From Kineococcus endophyticus (lineage in GTDB: Bacteria > Actinomycetota > Actinomycetes > Actinomycetales > Kineococcaceae), in contig NZ_JBFNQN010000002.1 of the NCBI RefSeq assembly GCF_040796495.1, forward strand, positions 124,001 to 188,000: a stretch of 64,000 bases of DNA. The letters are read 5' to 3'. The translations under genes were made by a program, and so were the position numbers. Positions 7,181 to 17,026 of the stretch are shown here, in pieces. Below the pieces are notes generated by a model. The model was given only the letters and a program-made list of their open reading frames with translations. It was not told the origin of the DNA and searched no databases. How positions within the stretch are numbered: position 1 is the stretch's first letter; each line of letters starts with the position of its first letter.

Positions 7181-8047
7181 GCTCATGCCCGGGTGGCTGT
7201 CGAGGTAGTACCAGACGAGCCCGACCGCTTGGACGAAAGCCCACGCCTGGCCCCGCACCCAGTCCAGCTCCTCACCGCCGCAGGCGGTCCGGAACACCTC
7301 GCGGGCGGGACGGTCGAAGAGGTGCCACCCGGCGACGAGGTCGAGCGCGGGATCGGCGGGGCCGAGACCCCCGACGTCGAGGACGGCGGTGAGCCGACCC
7401 GCGCCGTCGAGGAGGAGGTTGCCGGGCACCAGGTCCCCGTGGGTGACGACGTCCGCGGACACGTGCGGCAGCGCGCGGAACCGTGACCACAGCTCCCGCG
7501 CCGCGGGCACGTCGAACAGGCTCTCGCTGCGCTGCAGGCACTCCGCGACCCACGCGTCGTGCCGGTGCAGGTCGCCGCCGCGCCCGGTGCCGGCGAACCG
7601 GCGACCCCGCAAGGGCAGCGTCCGCACCCCGCGCACGAACTCCGCGAGGTCGCCGACCAGACCGACCGAGCCGGCGGTGTCGACCTGGTCGGCGGGGGTT
7701 CCCGGCAGCAGGCGCAGCACCGTCCAGCCGAACGGGTACCCGTGCCCCGGCTCCCCCGCCGCGACGACCTCCGGCGTGGCGAACCGGGTGCGCCCCAGCA
7801 CCTCGCGGGCCGCCGCGCGCTCGGCGTCGAGGGCGTCGGCGGCCTCCGGGCGCAACGGCAGGCGCACCACCAGGTCCTCGTCACCGCCGGTCAGGGCGAA
7901 CACGGCGTTCACGGTCCCCCGCCCCGGCAGGGGTTCCAGCGCCCGGTCCCGCCAGGCGGGGAACTGCTCGTCCACGAGCCGACGTACGAGGGTGGTCGGG
8001 ACGTCCACCTCGTCCGGGTGCATCCGGGCGTGCCGCTGGTCGCTCAC
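7130..8047 (-). CDS. Aminoglycoside phosphotransferase-like kinase (APH family)
   Basis: A 305-residue small-molecule kinase with the eukaryotic-like kinase fold. The catalytic loop THGDLVPGNLLLD is near residues 202-214 (Asp205 as base, Asn210 for metal), and the metal-binding Asp is in VLDVGGLGPADP near 222-233. The family includes antibiotic kinases, macrolide kinases and many enzymes of unknown substrate, so resistance should not be assumed. The GTG at 8047 overlaps the cutC stop by 4 bp; its 3' end overlaps the convergent B2 gene by 51 bp. Confidence 0.85.
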   Translation of the reverse strand: MSDQRHARMHPDEVDVPTTLVRRLVDEQFPAWRDRALEPLPGRGTVNAVFALTGGDEDLVVRLPLRPEAADALDAERAAAREVLGRTRFATPEVVAAGEPGHGYPFGWTVLRLLPGTPADQVDTAGSVGLVGDLAEFVRGVRTLPLRGRRFAGTGRGGDLHRHDAWVAECLQRSESLFDVPAARELWSRFRALPHVSADVVTHGDLVPGNLLLDGAGRLTAVLDVGGLGPADPALDLVAGWHLFDRPAREVFRTACGGEELDWVRGQAWAFVQAVGLVWYYLDSHPGMSSLGARTLARVLADPLV

Positions 8048-8733
8048 GCGCGCACCGCCGCCCGGACGAGGTCAGGGTCGACGGCGTAGCGGGCCCCGAA
8101 CCCGGTGTCGGGCAGCGTGAGGCGCCGGGCCGAGAGGTGCACGTCGCTCACTCCGGTCACGGCCACGAGCTCGGGGACGCGGTCCGGGACCACTCCCCCG
8201 CCGGCCATGACGGTCAGGCGCCCCGCGGCCGCCGCGACGGCCCGCGCGAGGCGGTCGGTCCCGTCGTGCGCGGACGCGGCCCCACCGGAGGTGAGGATCC
8301 GGTCGACGCCGGCCGCCACGAGGGTCTCGACGTTCCCCTCGACGTCCGGGTGCACGTCGAAACCCCGGTGGGCGGTGAGCTGAGCGCTGCCGGCGAGCTC
8401 GCGGAACGACTGCAGCGCAGCGGTGTCGAACCGGCCGTCCGGGCGCAGCGGTCCGACGACCAGTCCGGCCGCGCCGGCCGCGAGGGCGAGCCGGCCGTCC
8501 CGCAGGACCGCTGCGAGGTCGTCCTCGTCGTGGACGAAGTCACCGGGCCGGGCCCGCAGCAGGACGTGCACCCCCACCGGGCCGGCCGCCGCGACGACCC
8601 GCTCGACGAGCCCGGGCGAGGGGGTCAGCCCACCCACCTCGAGGGCGACGCAGAGTTCCAGGCGGTGAGCTCCCGCGGTGCGGGCGGCACGCGCCCCCTG
8701 CGGGTCGGTCACGGCGATCTCCACGGTGGGCAC
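8044..8733 (-). CDS. cutC: CutC-family protein (TIM barrel)
   Basis: A 229-residue TIM-barrel protein of the CutC family, linked to copper homeostasis in E. coli by older work; its biochemical role is not settled. Typical motifs are AHRLELCVALEVGGLTPS near residues 22-39, VHVLLRARPGDF near 54-65, and the C-terminal VTGVSDVHLSARR. It is the first gene of a two-gene operon with the phosphotransferase. The GTG at 8733 has CAGGCT 6 nt upstream, so it may be leaderless. Confidence 0.9.
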   Translation of the reverse strand: MPTVEIAVTDPQGARAARTAGAHRLELCVALEVGGLTPSPGLVERVVAAAGPVGVHVLLRARPGDFVHDEDDLAAVLRDGRLALAAGAAGLVVGPLRPDGRFDTAALQSFRELAGSAQLTAHRGFDVHPDVEGNVETLVAAGVDRILTSGGAASAHDGTDRLARAVAAAAGRLTVMAGGGVVPDRVPELVAVTGVSDVHLSARRLTLPDTGFGARYAVDPDLVRAAVRA

Positions 8734-8775
8734 GGCCCCAGCCTGCCCTGCGGGACGCCGCGCCGTCGACGACGT

Positions 8776-9669
8776 TCAGGCGAAGTAGCTGCGCCCCGCG
8801 AGGTCCTCGGCGAGCGTCGGCCCGGTCGGTTCCCAGCCGAGCAGGGCCCGGGTGCGGTCGTTCGTGGCGGAGACGTCCTGCCCGAAGAAGAACCCGATCC
8901 AGCCGAGTTCCGCAGCGGCCCGCACCGGGTCGACGGAGTCCACGGGCACGTCGAGGCCGCGGCCGATGGCGGCGGCGACGTCCCGAGTGGGAACACCCTC
9001 CTCCGCGACGACGTGCAGGACGCTGCCCGCCGGGGCTCCCTCGACCGCGAGGCGCACGGCCCGCGCCGCGTCGGTGACGTGGACGGCGGCCCAGCGGTGG
9101 GCGCCGTCCCCGACGTGCCCGGAGGCGCCCCGGGCCCGGGCGGCGGCGACGAGGGCGGCCACGAACCCGTGGTCCCCCGTGCCGTGGACGGTGGGCGCGA
9201 ACCGCGCGACGAGGCTGCGCACACCGTGCCCGGCGAGGTCCAGGACGAGCCGCTCGGCGCCGCCGCGGGCCGAGTCCGGACCGACGGCGGGGTTGACGTC
9301 GGTCTCGGCGACCGGCCGGCCGAGCCCGAACCCGGCGAGGCCGCCCGCGATCAGCAGCGGCCGGCCGGAACCGACCAGCACCTCACCGATCGTCTGCACC
9401 GCAGCGCGTTCGGCGGCGTTGCTGACCTCGGGGTGGACGAAGTCGTGCTTGTTCGCGAGGTGGACGGTGCCGTCGGTCGACTCCGCCCCGCGGCGCAGGA
9501 CGTCGAGGTCGTCGAGGTCGCCGCGCAGGACCTCGACCCCCTTGGCCTCGAGCGCCGCGGCGGAGGCGTCGGAGCGGGCGAGGCCGAGGACCTCGTGGCC
9601 GGTGGCGAGGAACTCGTCGACGGCGTGGGAACCGATCCAGCCGGACGCACCGGTGACGAAGACGCGCAT
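8776..9669 (-). CDS. NAD(P)-dependent epimerase/dehydratase-like SDR
   Basis: A 297-residue extended short-chain dehydrogenase-like protein. The nucleotide-binding motif TGASGWIGSH is at about residues 6-15. The frame extends upstream, but the ATG at 9669 has GGAGG seven bases ahead and starts directly at the Rossmann fold. It is divergent from a TetR gene and the intergenic region has two strong inverted repeats, so its expression is probably controlled by that repressor in response to a small molecule. The substrate is unknown. Confidence 0.82.
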   Translation of the reverse strand: MRVFVTGASGWIGSHAVDEFLATGHEVLGLARSDASAAALEAKGVEVLRGDLDDLDVLRRGAESTDGTVHLANKHDFVHPEVSNAAERAAVQTIGEVLVGSGRPLLIAGGLAGFGLGRPVAETDVNPAVGPDSARGGAERLVLDLAGHGVRSLVARFAPTVHGTGDHGFVAALVAAARARGASGHVGDGAHRWAAVHVTDAARAVRLAVEGAPAGSVLHVVAEEGVPTRDVAAAIGRGLDVPVDSVDPVRAAAELGWIGFFFGQDVSATNDRTRALLGWEPTGPTLAEDLAGRSYFA

Positions 9670-9686
9670 GGGAGAACCTCCAACAG

Positions 9687-9745
9687 TGATGTCAGGACGT
9701 GACATCACCGTAGACCCGATGTCAGGATCTGTCATCACCTAGGAT
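9687..9745. promoter_or_regulatory. Two TetR operators and leaderless tetR promoter
   Basis: Operator 1 (9687-9707) is TGATGTCA, five bases, TGACATCA: a perfect 8-bp inverted repeat. Operator 2 (9718-9737) is a weaker copy, GATGTCA, five bases, TGTCATCA. Their starts are about 30 bp apart, close to three helical turns, so two dimers would bind the same face. The -10 element TAGGAT (9740-9745) lies 6 nt before the tetR ATG at 9752 and just beyond operator 2, as expected for autorepression. Confidence 0.75.
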
Positions 9746-9751
9746 GGGGCC

Positions 9752-10321
9752 ATGGCGAGGTGGGCACCCGGAGCACGCGGACGGCTGCAGGCCGCTGCCC
9801 TCGACCTCTTCGTCGAGCAGGGCTACGACGAGACGACCGTCTCGCAGATCGCGGCCCGGGCCGGCGTGACCGACCGGACGTTCTTCCGCCACTTCAGCGA
9901 CAAGCGCGAATCGCTCTTCGCCGGCGGCGACCAGCTCGTCGACCTGTTCACCGGCGCGGTCCGACGGTCCGCGGCGCACGACCCGGTGGACCTGGCGGCC
10001 GACGCCCTCGCCGCGAGCACGGAGTTCTTCCCGCAGGAGCGCCGCGAGTGGTCCCGCACGCGGACGGCCGTGGTGCTGGCGAACCCCGCCCTCGCCGAAC
10101 GCGAGCAGCTCAAGATGGTGACGATCGCCCAGGCGCTCGCGCAGGCGCTGCGCGAGCGGGGGGTCCCCGACCCGGCGGCCACGCTGCTGGGGCGGTCGAC
10201 GATCACGGTGTTCCAGGTCGCCTTCGAGCGGTGGATCCTCGACGATGAGGACCGTCCGATGGCGGACCTGCTGCAGGACACGCTGTCCGCCCTGCGGCAG
10301 ACGCTCGCCCCGCAGCACTGA
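9752..10321 (+). CDS. TetR-family transcriptional regulator
   Basis: A 189-residue regulator with an N-terminal helix-turn-helix (about residues 8-54, including ARAGVTDRTFFRHFSDKRESLF) and a variable ligand-binding C-terminal part. It faces the epimerase-like gene across two operators, so it likely represses both. The ATG at 9752 fits a leaderless transcript. The transcript ends at a strong hairpin immediately after the stop codon. The ligand cannot be read from the sequence. Confidence 0.92.
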   Translation: MARWAPGARGRLQAAALDLFVEQGYDETTVSQIAARAGVTDRTFFRHFSDKRESLFAGGDQLVDLFTGAVRRSAAHDPVDLAADALAASTEFFPQERREWSRTRTAVVLANPALAEREQLKMVTIAQALAQALRERGVPDPAATLLGRSTITVFQVAFERWILDDEDRPMADLLQDTLSALRQTLAPQH

Positions 10322-10351
10322 CCCGCGCGGAGGAGGAACCTCCGCGCGGGT
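10321..10351. terminator. Bidirectional terminator between tetR and purL
   Basis: A perfect 13-bp stem (10321-10333 with 10339-10351) around a 5-nt loop lies between two convergent genes. There is no U-run on either side, which is common for intrinsic terminators in very GC-rich actinobacteria. Confidence 0.8.
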
Positions 10352-10366
10352 CGTCGCCGGCTGACG

Positions 10367-12673
10367 TCAGCCGAAGTGGCGAGGCAGCGTCGCCGTGTGC
10401 GCGTCGCGCAGCGCGGCCAGGGACACGGAGAACCGGCCCTGCACGTCCAGCGCCGGCTCCTGCGTGTCGTCCCCGGCGTCGGTGACGCCGATCCGCAGGT
10501 GCGCGAGGCCGCGGGCGGTGCACATGTCCGTGAACCGCACCTCCTCCTCGCGCGGCACGGACACGATCGCCCGTCCCGCCGACTCGGAGAACAGGGCCGT
10601 GAACGCGTCGACGCCGTCCCGGTCGAGGAGTTCGTCCAGCCCGACGCGCACGCCGACGCCGTAACGCAGCACGGACTCCACGAGCGCCTGCGCGAGCCCG
10701 CCGTCCGACAAGTCGTGCGCCGCGTCGACGAGACCGTCGCGGGAGCACTGCACGAGGACGTCGGCCAGCAGCTTCTCGTGCTGCAGGTCCAGCGCCGGGG
10801 GCAGACCACCGAGGTGGCCGTGCTCGGCCCAGGCCCACTCGGACCCGCCGAGCTCGTCGCGCGTGGTCCCGAGCAGGAACACGCTCTGCCCCGCCTCCCG
10901 CCACCCGGACGGGGTGCGGCGCCGGACGTCGTCCAGGACACCGAGGACCCCGATGACGGGCGTCGGCAGCACGGCGGAGTTCAGGCCGTCGTCGCCGGTC
11001 TGGTTGTAGAGCGAGACGTTCCCGCCGGTGACGGGAACCCCGAGCTCCTCGCAGGCCAGGGCCAGACCCTGCACGGCCTCGGCGAACTGCCACATGACCC
11101 CGGAGTCCTCCGGCGAACCGAAGTTCAGGCAGTCGGTGACGGCGAGGGGTTTCGCCCCCGCCGCGGCGACGTTGCGGTACGCCTCGGCGAGCGACAGCGC
11201 CGCCCCCGTGCGCGGGTCGAGCCGGGCGAACCGGCCGTTGCCGTCCAGGGACAGCGCCACCCCGAGGTTCGTCTCCTCGTCGACGCGCACGACGCCCGCG
11301 TCGTCGGGGGTCGCGAGCGCCGTGCCGCCCATGACGTAGCGGTCGTACTGGTCGGTGACCCAGGCGCGCGAGGACAGGTTCGGCGACCCCACCATGCGCA
11401 GCAGGGTGGCGCGCAGTTCCTCGTCCGAGGCCGGCCGCGGGAGGCGGTCGGGGGTGTCGGCCTGCAGCGCGTCCTGCGACTCCGGCCGCGCGTACGGCCG
11501 CTGGTACACCGGGCCGTCGTGGGCGACCGTGCGCGGCGGGACGTCGACGACGGTCTCGCCGTGCCACTGCACGACGAGGTGCTCGCCGTCGGTGACCTCA
11601 CCGAGCACCGCGGCCTCGACGTCCCACTTCGCGGTGACCGCGAGGAACGCGTCGATGTTCGCCGGGGTGACGACGGCCATCATGCGTTCCTGCGACTCGC
11701 TCATGAGGATCTCCTCGGGCGAGAGCGAGGGGTCGCGCAGCGGGACGCGGTCGAGGTGGACCAGCATCCCGCCGTCACCGGCCGAGGCCAGTTCGCTCGT
11801 GGCGCAGGACAGCCCGGCACCGCCGAGGTCCTGGATGCCCTCGACCAGGCCGGCGTGGAACAGGTCCAGGCAGCACTCGATGAGCACCTTCTCCTGGAAC
11901 GGGTCCCCCACCTGCACGGCCGGCCGCTTGGACGGACCGGTCGCGTCGAACGTCTCGCTGGCCAGCACCGAGACCCCGCCGATGCCGTCGCCGCCCGTGC
12001 GGGCCCCGAACAGCACCACGAGGTTCCCCACACCGCGGGCGTTCGCCAGGTGCAGGTCCTCGTGCTTCATCGCGCCGATGCACAGGGCGTTGACGAGCGG
12101 GTTCCCCTGGTACGTCGGGTCGAAGACGACCTCGCCGCCGATGTTCGGCAGACCGATGCAGTTGCCGTACCCGCCGACGCCGGAGACGACCCCGGGCACG
12201 ACGCGGGCGGTGTCGGGGTGGTCGATCGCCCCGAACCGCAACGAGTCCATGACCGCGATCGGCCGCGCGCCCATCGCCATGATGTCGCGGATGATCCCGC
12301 CGACGCCCGTGGCCGCACCCTGGTACGGCTCGATGTAGCTCGGGTGGTTGTGCGACTCCACCTTGAACGTGACGGCCCAGCCCTGGCCGATGTCGACGAC
12401 ACCGGCGTTCTCGCCGATGCCGACCATGAGGTGCTTCTTCATGTCCTCGGTGACGTGGTCGCCGAAGGTGCGCAGGTGGACCTTGGAGCTCTTGTAGGAG
12501 CAGTGCTCGCTCCACATGACCGAGTACATGGCCAGTTCCGCACCCGTGGGGCGGCGGTCGAGGATCTCGCGGATGCGCTCGTACTCGTCGGCCTTGAGCC
12601 CCAGTTCCTTCCAGGGCTGCGGGTGGTCCGGCGTCTGTGCGGCCCGGGTGACGGTGTCCAGGGCGGTGCTCAC
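10367..12673 (-). CDS. purL: Phosphoribosylformylglycinamidine synthase subunit PurL
   Basis: A 768-residue small-type PurL, the ATP-dependent synthetase subunit that makes FGAM from FGAR using ammonia passed from PurQ, with PurS bridging the complex (step 4 of purine synthesis). Visible landmarks are [12 protein letters not shown] near residues 53-64, [16 protein letters not shown] near 103-118, and the second AIR-synthase-like half with DCLNFGSPE near 518-526. GTG at 12673 overlaps the purQ stop by 4 bp. It is the last gene of the purS-purQ-purL operon and ends at the terminator shared with tetR. Confidence 0.97.
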   Translation of the reverse strand: MSTALDTVTRAAQTPDHPQPWKELGLKADEYERIREILDRRPTGAELAMYSVMWSEHCSYKSSKVHLRTFGDHVTEDMKKHLMVGIGENAGVVDIGQGWAVTFKVESHNHPSYIEPYQGAATGVGGIIRDIMAMGARPIAVMDSLRFGAIDHPDTARVVPGVVSGVGGYGNCIGLPNIGGEVVFDPTYQGNPLVNALCIGAMKHEDLHLANARGVGNLVVLFGARTGGDGIGGVSVLASETFDATGPSKRPAVQVGDPFQEKVLIECCLDLFHAGLVEGIQDLGGAGLSCATSELASAGDGGMLVHLDRVPLRDPSLSPEEILMSESQERMMAVVTPANIDAFLAVTAKWDVEAAVLGEVTDGEHLVVQWHGETVVDVPPRTVAHDGPVYQRPYARPESQDALQADTPDRLPRPASDEELRATLLRMVGSPNLSSRAWVTDQYDRYVMGGTALATPDDAGVVRVDEETNLGVALSLDGNGRFARLDPRTGAALSLAEAYRNVAAAGAKPLAVTDCLNFGSPEDSGVMWQFAEAVQGLALACEELGVPVTGGNVSLYNQTGDDGLNSAVLPTPVIGVLGVLDDVRRRTPSGWREAGQSVFLLGTTRDELGGSEWAWAEHGHLGGLPPALDLQHEKLLADVLVQCSRDGLVDAAHDLSDGGLAQALVESVLRYGVGVRVGLDELLDRDGVDAFTALFSESAGRAIVSVPREEEVRFTDMCTARGLAHLRIGVTDAGDDTQEPALDVQGRFSVSLAALRDAHTATLPRHFG

Positions 12674-13347
12674 GCGATCGCCTCCAGACCGGCGCTCAGC
12701 ACGGAGGTGAACAGGCCCAGCCCGTCCAGCCCGGGGCCGAACAGCTCCTCGACGGCGTGCTCGGGGTGCGGCATGAGGCCGACGACGTTGCCGCGGTCGT
12801 TGCTGATCCCGGCGATGTCCCGCAGCGACCCGTTCGGGTTGCCGTCGAGGTAGCGGAAGACCACGCGGCCCTCCCCCTCGAGCCGGTCCAGCGTCGCGGT
12901 GTCGGCGACGAACCCGCCCTCACCGTTCTTCAGCGGGACGGTGATCTCCTGGCCCGCGGTGAAGGACGACGTCCACGCCGTGCCGGTCTGCTCGACCCGC
13001 AGGCGCTGGTCCTTGCAGACGAACTTCTGGTGGTCGTTGCGGACGAGCGCGCCGGGCAGCAGGTGCGACTCGCACAGCACCTGGAAGCCGTTGCAGATGC
13101 CCAGGACGGGCATCCCGCCCTCGGCGGCGCGCACGACCTCGGTCATGACGGGCGCGAAGCGGGCGATGGCCCCGCAGCGCAGGTAGTCGCCGTAGGAGAA
13201 GCCCCCGGGCAGGACCACCGCGTCGACACCGCGCAGGTCGGCGTCGGCGTGCCAGAGCGCGACGGCCTCGCCGCCGGCCAGGGTCACGGCGCGACGGGCG
13301 TCGCCGTCGTCGAGGGAGCCGGGGAAGGTGACGACGCCGACCTTCAC
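12670..13347 (-). CDS. purQ: Phosphoribosylformylglycinamidine synthase subunit PurQ (glutaminase)
   Basis: A 225-residue class I glutamine amidotransferase that releases ammonia for PurL. The nucleophile Cys85 lies in [11 protein letters not shown], the oxyanion region in [15 protein letters not shown] (about 46-60), and the catalytic His-Glu pair in [11 protein letters not shown] near the C-terminus. The frame is open for over 2.7 kb upstream, but homology and the GTG at 13347, overlapping the purS stop by GTGA, fix the start. Confidence 0.97.
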   Translation of the reverse strand: MKVGVVTFPGSLDDGDARRAVTLAGGEAVALWHADADLRGVDAVVLPGGFSYGDYLRCGAIARFAPVMTEVVRAAEGGMPVLGICNGFQVLCESHLLPGALVRNDHQKFVCKDQRLRVEQTGTAWTSSFTAGQEITVPLKNGEGGFVADTATLDRLEGEGRVVFRYLDGNPNGSLRDIAGISNDRGNVVGLMPHPEHAVEELFGPGLDGLGLFTSVLSAGLEAIA

Positions 13348-13616
13348 GCCTGCGCCCCCGCGGTGTCCCCGGTGGCCTCGCGGACGCTGACGACGTCCTC
13401 GATCACCGGGTTGGACAGCAGGGTCTCGGCGGCCTTGCGCGCCTGCTCGAGGACCTCGGGGGTGACGTCCCCCGCGACCTCGAGCTCGAAGCGCTTGCCC
13501 TGGCGGACGCTGGTGAAGAGGTCGAACCCCAGCCGCGGGAGGGCGCCGACGACGGCCTTCCCCTGCGGGTCGAGGATCTCGGGTTTCGGCATGACGTCGA
13601 TGACGACGCGGCCCAT
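13344..13616 (-). CDS. purS: Phosphoribosylformylglycinamidine synthase subunit PurS
   Basis: A 90-residue small subunit that mediates contact between PurL and PurQ. It begins [20 protein letters not shown] and has the usual [19 protein letters not shown] core. ATG at 13616 follows AGGAG. First gene of the purS-purQ-purL operon; divergent from the diguanylate cyclase gene with about 85 bp between them, where I see no clear purine-repressor site. Confidence 0.96.
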   Translation of the reverse strand: MGRVVIDVMPKPEILDPQGKAVVGALPRLGFDLFTSVRQGKRFELEVAGDVTPEVLEQARKAAETLLSNPVIEDVVSVREATGDTAGAQA

Positions 13617-13701
13617 GCGCGGCGCTCCTTCGGGGAGGGGGATCGGCGACCCCCAGGCTACCGCCGCTCAAGGTGGCGCCCGTCCGTGCCGAGGTGAGGA
13701 C

Positions 13702-15225
13702 GTGGAGACCGCCTCGACCCCGCCGCGGGGACCCCGTCGTCCCAGCGCGTCGGTGCTGCTGGACAGCGGGATCTTCGTCCTGGGCCTGGGCGTCCTCGTC
13801 GGGGCCCTGCACGCCTGGTGGGCCGCCGGGGCCGACCCGCGGCTGGCCGCGGCGCTCGCCGTCAGCCTGCCGCTGGGCTGGGTCCTGACGCGCTTCCCGC
13901 TCATGGTCACCGGCGGTGCCTCGGGCATCCACGTGCCCTTCGCCCCCGTCGTGCTCTTCTACCTCCTCGTCGTCCTCCCGCCGCCGGTGGCGCTGGCCGC
14001 GTGGGCGCTCACCGCGGTGCCGGCCTACTTCGTCGACCGGCGGCCGTGGCAGAGCCGCGTCTTCAACGCCGGGTCCTCGGTGCTGTCGAGCCTGCTGGCC
14101 GTTCTCGTCGTCGGCGCCCTGGCCCCCGCCCGGCCGGTGGACACCCGGATGCTCCTGGCGGTGCTGGCCGGGGCGGCGACGTACTTCGCCACCGACACCG
14201 TCCTGTCCGCGGTCTCGATCGCCGTCGAGCGCCGTCGCGCGGTGCTGGCCGAGCTCGCCGAACCCGGTGCCCTCGTCGGCGGCGGGCTGTTCCTCCTCGT
14301 CGCCGCGCTGGGCTTCCTCGCCGGGGCCGTCCGGCACGACATGCCGGGCTGGGTCGCGTTGCTCACGCTGCTGCCGAGCATGGCCGTCGTCGTCGCCGCC
14401 TGGGCCTGGCGGCGGGCCCACGAGAGCCGACGGCAGCAGCGCGCGCTCTTCGAGGCGGCCGTCCGCATCCACGCCGTCACCAGCGTCGAGGAGCTGCTGC
14501 GGGCCGTCGAGGCGCACGGGACGGCTCTCGTCTCCGGCGGCCGGCTCGAGGTGCGGTCCCGGCCGCCGGTTGAGCACGAGATCGGCTGCGAGCTCGGCGA
14601 CGACCCCCGCCGCTGGCTCGTCGCCGCCCGGCCGACCAGCCGGTACGCCGAGCAGTTCGACGAGGTGGCCCTGGCCTCCCTCGGGTCCCTCGCCGCGGCC
14701 GCGTTGCTGCGCGTGCGGCTGGCCGCCGAGACCGAACGGCTCGCCCTCGTCGACCCCCTCACCGGGCTGGCCAACCGCCGGGCGTTCACGACGCGCCTGG
14801 AGGAGACCGTCGAGGACGGCGACGGCGGCGCCACGGTCGCCGTGCTGTTCGTCGACCTCGACGGGTTCAAGGCCGTCAACGACACCCTCGGGCACGCCGC
14901 CGGCGACGAGCTGCTCACCGAGAGCGCCCGGCGCCTGCTGGACGCCGCGGGCCCCGACGGGTTCGTCGCCCGCCTCGGCGGCGACGAGTTCGCGGTCGTG
15001 CTGCCCGACCTGTTCCCCGGCGCGGTCGACGACACGGCCGACGCCGTCGTCACCGCCCTGCGCGCGCCGTTCCTGCTGAGCGCCGGACCGGCGACGATCA
15101 GCGCGAGCGTCGGCGTCACGGCCTCCGAGCCCGGTGACGACGCCGACACGCTGCTCTCCCGCGCCGACGCGGCCATGTACGTCGCGAAGAGAGCTGGTGG
15201 AGGTCGCAGCGTCCTGGGCGTCTGA
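13702..15225 (+). CDS. Membrane-bound GGDEF diguanylate cyclase
   Basis: A 507-residue protein with a hydrophobic N-terminal half (about seven to eight helices, residues 15-235), a linker, and a C-terminal GGDEF domain (about 345-507). The active-site motif [11 protein letters not shown] is intact near residues 424-434, with [13 protein letters not shown] marking the domain start, so c-di-GMP synthesis is expected. The inhibitory site, normally RxxD five residues before GGDEF, reads AGPD here, so product feedback is probably absent. GTG at 13702 follows AGGTGAGGA. The membrane part resembles MASE-type sensors but I cannot name it. Confidence 0.88.
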   Translation: METASTPPRGPRRPSASVLLDSGIFVLGLGVLVGALHAWWAAGADPRLAAALAVSLPLGWVLTRFPLMVTGGASGIHVPFAPVVLFYLLVVLPPPVALAAWALTAVPAYFVDRRPWQSRVFNAGSSVLSSLLAVLVVGALAPARPVDTRMLLAVLAGAATYFATDTVLSAVSIAVERRRAVLAELAEPGALVGGGLFLLVAALGFLAGAVRHDMPGWVALLTLLPSMAVVVAAWAWRRAHESRRQQRALFEAAVRIHAVTSVEELLRAVEAHGTALVSGGRLEVRSRPPVEHEIGCELGDDPRRWLVAARPTSRYAEQFDEVALASLGSLAAAALLRVRLAAETERLALVDPLTGLANRRAFTTRLEETVEDGDGGATVAVLFVDLDGFKAVNDTLGHAAGDELLTESARRLLDAAGPDGFVARLGGDEFAVVLPDLFPGAVDDTADAVVTALRAPFLLSAGPATISASVGVTASEPGDDADTLLSRADAAMYVAKRAGGGRSVLGV

Positions 15226-15252
15226 GGCGCCCGGCGGGAGCAGCCTGGACGG

Positions 15253-16167
15253 GTGTCCAGTCCTCGCCGTCGCGCCGTGCTCGTCGGCGTGGGCGCCGTC
15301 GCCCTCGGGGGCGCCGGGGCCCTCGCCCTCGACGAGCCGCTGCGCTCCTCCCTGGAGTCCTCCCGCCCGGTGTCCTCGGCGCGTCGCCGGCTCGGCATCG
15401 GGCAGGTCGACGCGACCGTCCCCTCCGCCGGGGGCACCGGTCCCGTCTACGCGACCTTCGCCTCCGCCGCCCGCCGGCGGGACGTCACGTGGGGGTGGGC
15501 CGGTCCGCCCGGGCGTCCGGCGCGGGGCCTGCCCGTCCTGCTCGTCCTGCACGGCCGCGCCGTGGACGCGCACGCCGCCTTCACCCAGCTGGGGATGCAC
15601 GAGTACCTGGCCGCCCACCTGGCCGCGGGTGGACCACCGCTGGCCGTGGTGAGCGTCGACGGCGGCTCGACGTACTGGCACCCCCGGGCCGACGGGGACG
15701 ACCCGCTGGCCATGCTCACCGGCGAGCTGTGGCCCCGCCTGGCCGGGGCGGGCTTCGACCTCACGCGGTGGGCCGTGGCGGGCTGGTCGATGGGCGGCTT
15801 CGGAGCGCTGCTGCTGGCCCGCGAGGCCGCGGCGGGCCGGTTCACCCCGGGCGGGACGCTCGTGGCCGCAGCCGCCGGCAGCCCCGCCCTCTTCGCCTCG
15901 GCCGGGGCCACGTCGGCCGGGTCCTTCGACGACCCCGACGACTGGCACCGCTACGGCGACCTCGTCCGGGAGCCGGGGACCGGCGGCGTCGCGCTGTCGG
16001 TGTCGTGCGGGCGGGACGACCCGTTCCGGGAGCAGACGGAGCGCTACCGGGACGCCTGCCGCCCCACCCCGGCGGGCGGGATCGGCGACGGGGCCCACAC
16101 GACCGGGTACTGGCGCAGCCTCGTCCCGGACTGGCTGCGCCTGGCCGGCGCGGCCCTCACGGCCTGA
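15253..16167 (+). CDS. Putative exported esterase (alpha/beta hydrolase)
   Basis: A 304-residue alpha/beta hydrolase of the putative esterase type. The nucleophile elbow [10 protein letters not shown] places Ser179 in a GxSxG motif; [10 protein letters not shown] near residue 96 is the oxyanion-loop region; the C-terminal [10 protein letters not shown] supplies the catalytic His. The N-terminus [23 protein letters not shown] resembles a Tat-type signal, so the enzyme is probably exported or anchored. The domain is related to the mycolyltransferase/S-formylglutathione hydrolase superfamily; the substrate is unknown. It lies 27 bp after the cyclase gene. Confidence 0.8.
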   Translation: MSSPRRRAVLVGVGAVALGGAGALALDEPLRSSLESSRPVSSARRRLGIGQVDATVPSAGGTGPVYATFASAARRRDVTWGWAGPPGRPARGLPVLLVLHGRAVDAHAAFTQLGMHEYLAAHLAAGGPPLAVVSVDGGSTYWHPRADGDDPLAMLTGELWPRLAGAGFDLTRWAVAGWSMGGFGALLLAREAAAGRFTPGGTLVAAAAGSPALFASAGATSAGSFDDPDDWHRYGDLVREPGTGGVALSVSCGRDDPFREQTERYRDACRPTPAGGIGDGAHTTGYWRSLVPDWLRLAGAALTA

Positions 16168-16176
16168 ACCCCGGGG

Positions 16177-17019
16177 TCACCGGACCTCGAGCTCGTCCAG
16201 GTCCTCCAGCGCGGAGCTGACAGCGGCGACGCGGTCCCGGCCCGCGGCGCCCCGGGCCGCCAGCACGCCCTCGGCCAGGACGGCGGCCGCCGTCATCGCG
16301 GCGGCGTAGCTGTCGAAGGCACCGGGCCCGTCGACCGGGACCGCGAACCGGTGCGCCACCGGGGCCGCCGGGGGCCCGGCAGCGGGATCGGTGAACAGGA
16401 CCGACGGTACCCCCTGCGCGTGCGCCAGCCGCAGGGCCGACGCCGCGTGCGGCGTCCGGCGCCGGAAGGCCACGACCACGACCGCGTCCCGCGGCCCCAG
16501 GTCGGCGAACTCCTCCGCCACCGTCTGCCCCGGCTGCGGGGCGAGCACGACGTCGGGCCGCGCCTGCAGCAACTGCTCGCGCAGGTGCAGGGCCACCGGG
16601 AAGCTGTTGCGCCACCCCGCCACGACGACGCGTCGGGCCCGGGCGACGAGGCGCGAGCACGCGGTGAGGTCCACGCGCGCCAGGGCGTCGGCCGTGCGCG
16701 CGAGGTTCGCCGTGTCGTGCTCGACGTGCAGCGCCGCCGGCCCCGCCGCGCTCGGGGGCAGCCCGCCCGTCGGGACCCCCCGTGCCCGCGCCGACCGCGC
16801 CGCCGTCCGCGCCTGGGCGAAGGAGCCGAACCCGAGCCGGCGGACGAAGCGGCTCACCGAGGCCTTCGAGGCCCCGGCCGCGCCGGCGAGTTCCGTCGTC
16901 GTCCACGCCGCGAGGTCGTCGTCGTCCCGCTCGAGCAGCAGCTGCGCGATCTGGCGCTCGACGGGGCTGAGCTCGCTCCAGGACCGTTCGATGCGCTCGC
17001 GGATCCCGTCCTCGTCCAC
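16177..17019 (-). CDS. RpiR-family regulator with SIS domain
   Basis: A 280-residue regulator: N-terminal helix-turn-helix of the RpiR type (about residues 1-77, with TTTELAGAAGASKASVSRFVRRL in two parts) and a C-terminal SIS sugar-phosphate-isomerase-like domain (about 110-250, with VVAGWRNSFPVALHLREQ). It is the last gene of the pucG-allC-rpiR operon, 7 bp after allC. RpiR proteins next to allantoate genes are known from purine-catabolic clusters, so it probably controls this operon, perhaps from the palindrome at 19598-19607. The effector is unknown; SIS domains normally bind phosphosugars. Confidence 0.88.
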   Translation of the reverse strand: MDEDGIRERIERSWSELSPVERQIAQLLLERDDDDLAAWTTTELAGAAGASKASVSRFVRRLGFGSFAQARTAARSARARGVPTGGLPPSAAGPAALHVEHDTANLARTADALARVDLTACSRLVARARRVVVAGWRNSFPVALHLREQLLQARPDVVLAPQPGQTVAEEFADLGPRDAVVVVAFRRRTPHAASALRLAHAQGVPSVLFTDPAAGPPAAPVAHRFAVPVDGPGAFDSYAAAMTAAAVLAEGVLAARGAAGRDRVAAVSSALEDLDELEVR

Positions 17020-17026
17020 GACCCGC

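Noticed and set aside
7130-8047. Antibiotic resistance gene call for the APH-family kinase
   Set aside because: The family is broad and there is no mobile context; resistance cannot be supported from sequence.
12670-16098. A 1142-codon minus-strand open frame covering purQ and much of the cyclase and esterase genes
   Set aside because: Only the last 225 codons resemble a protein (PurQ). The rest is the antisense of GGDEF and esterase genes, kept open by high GC content.
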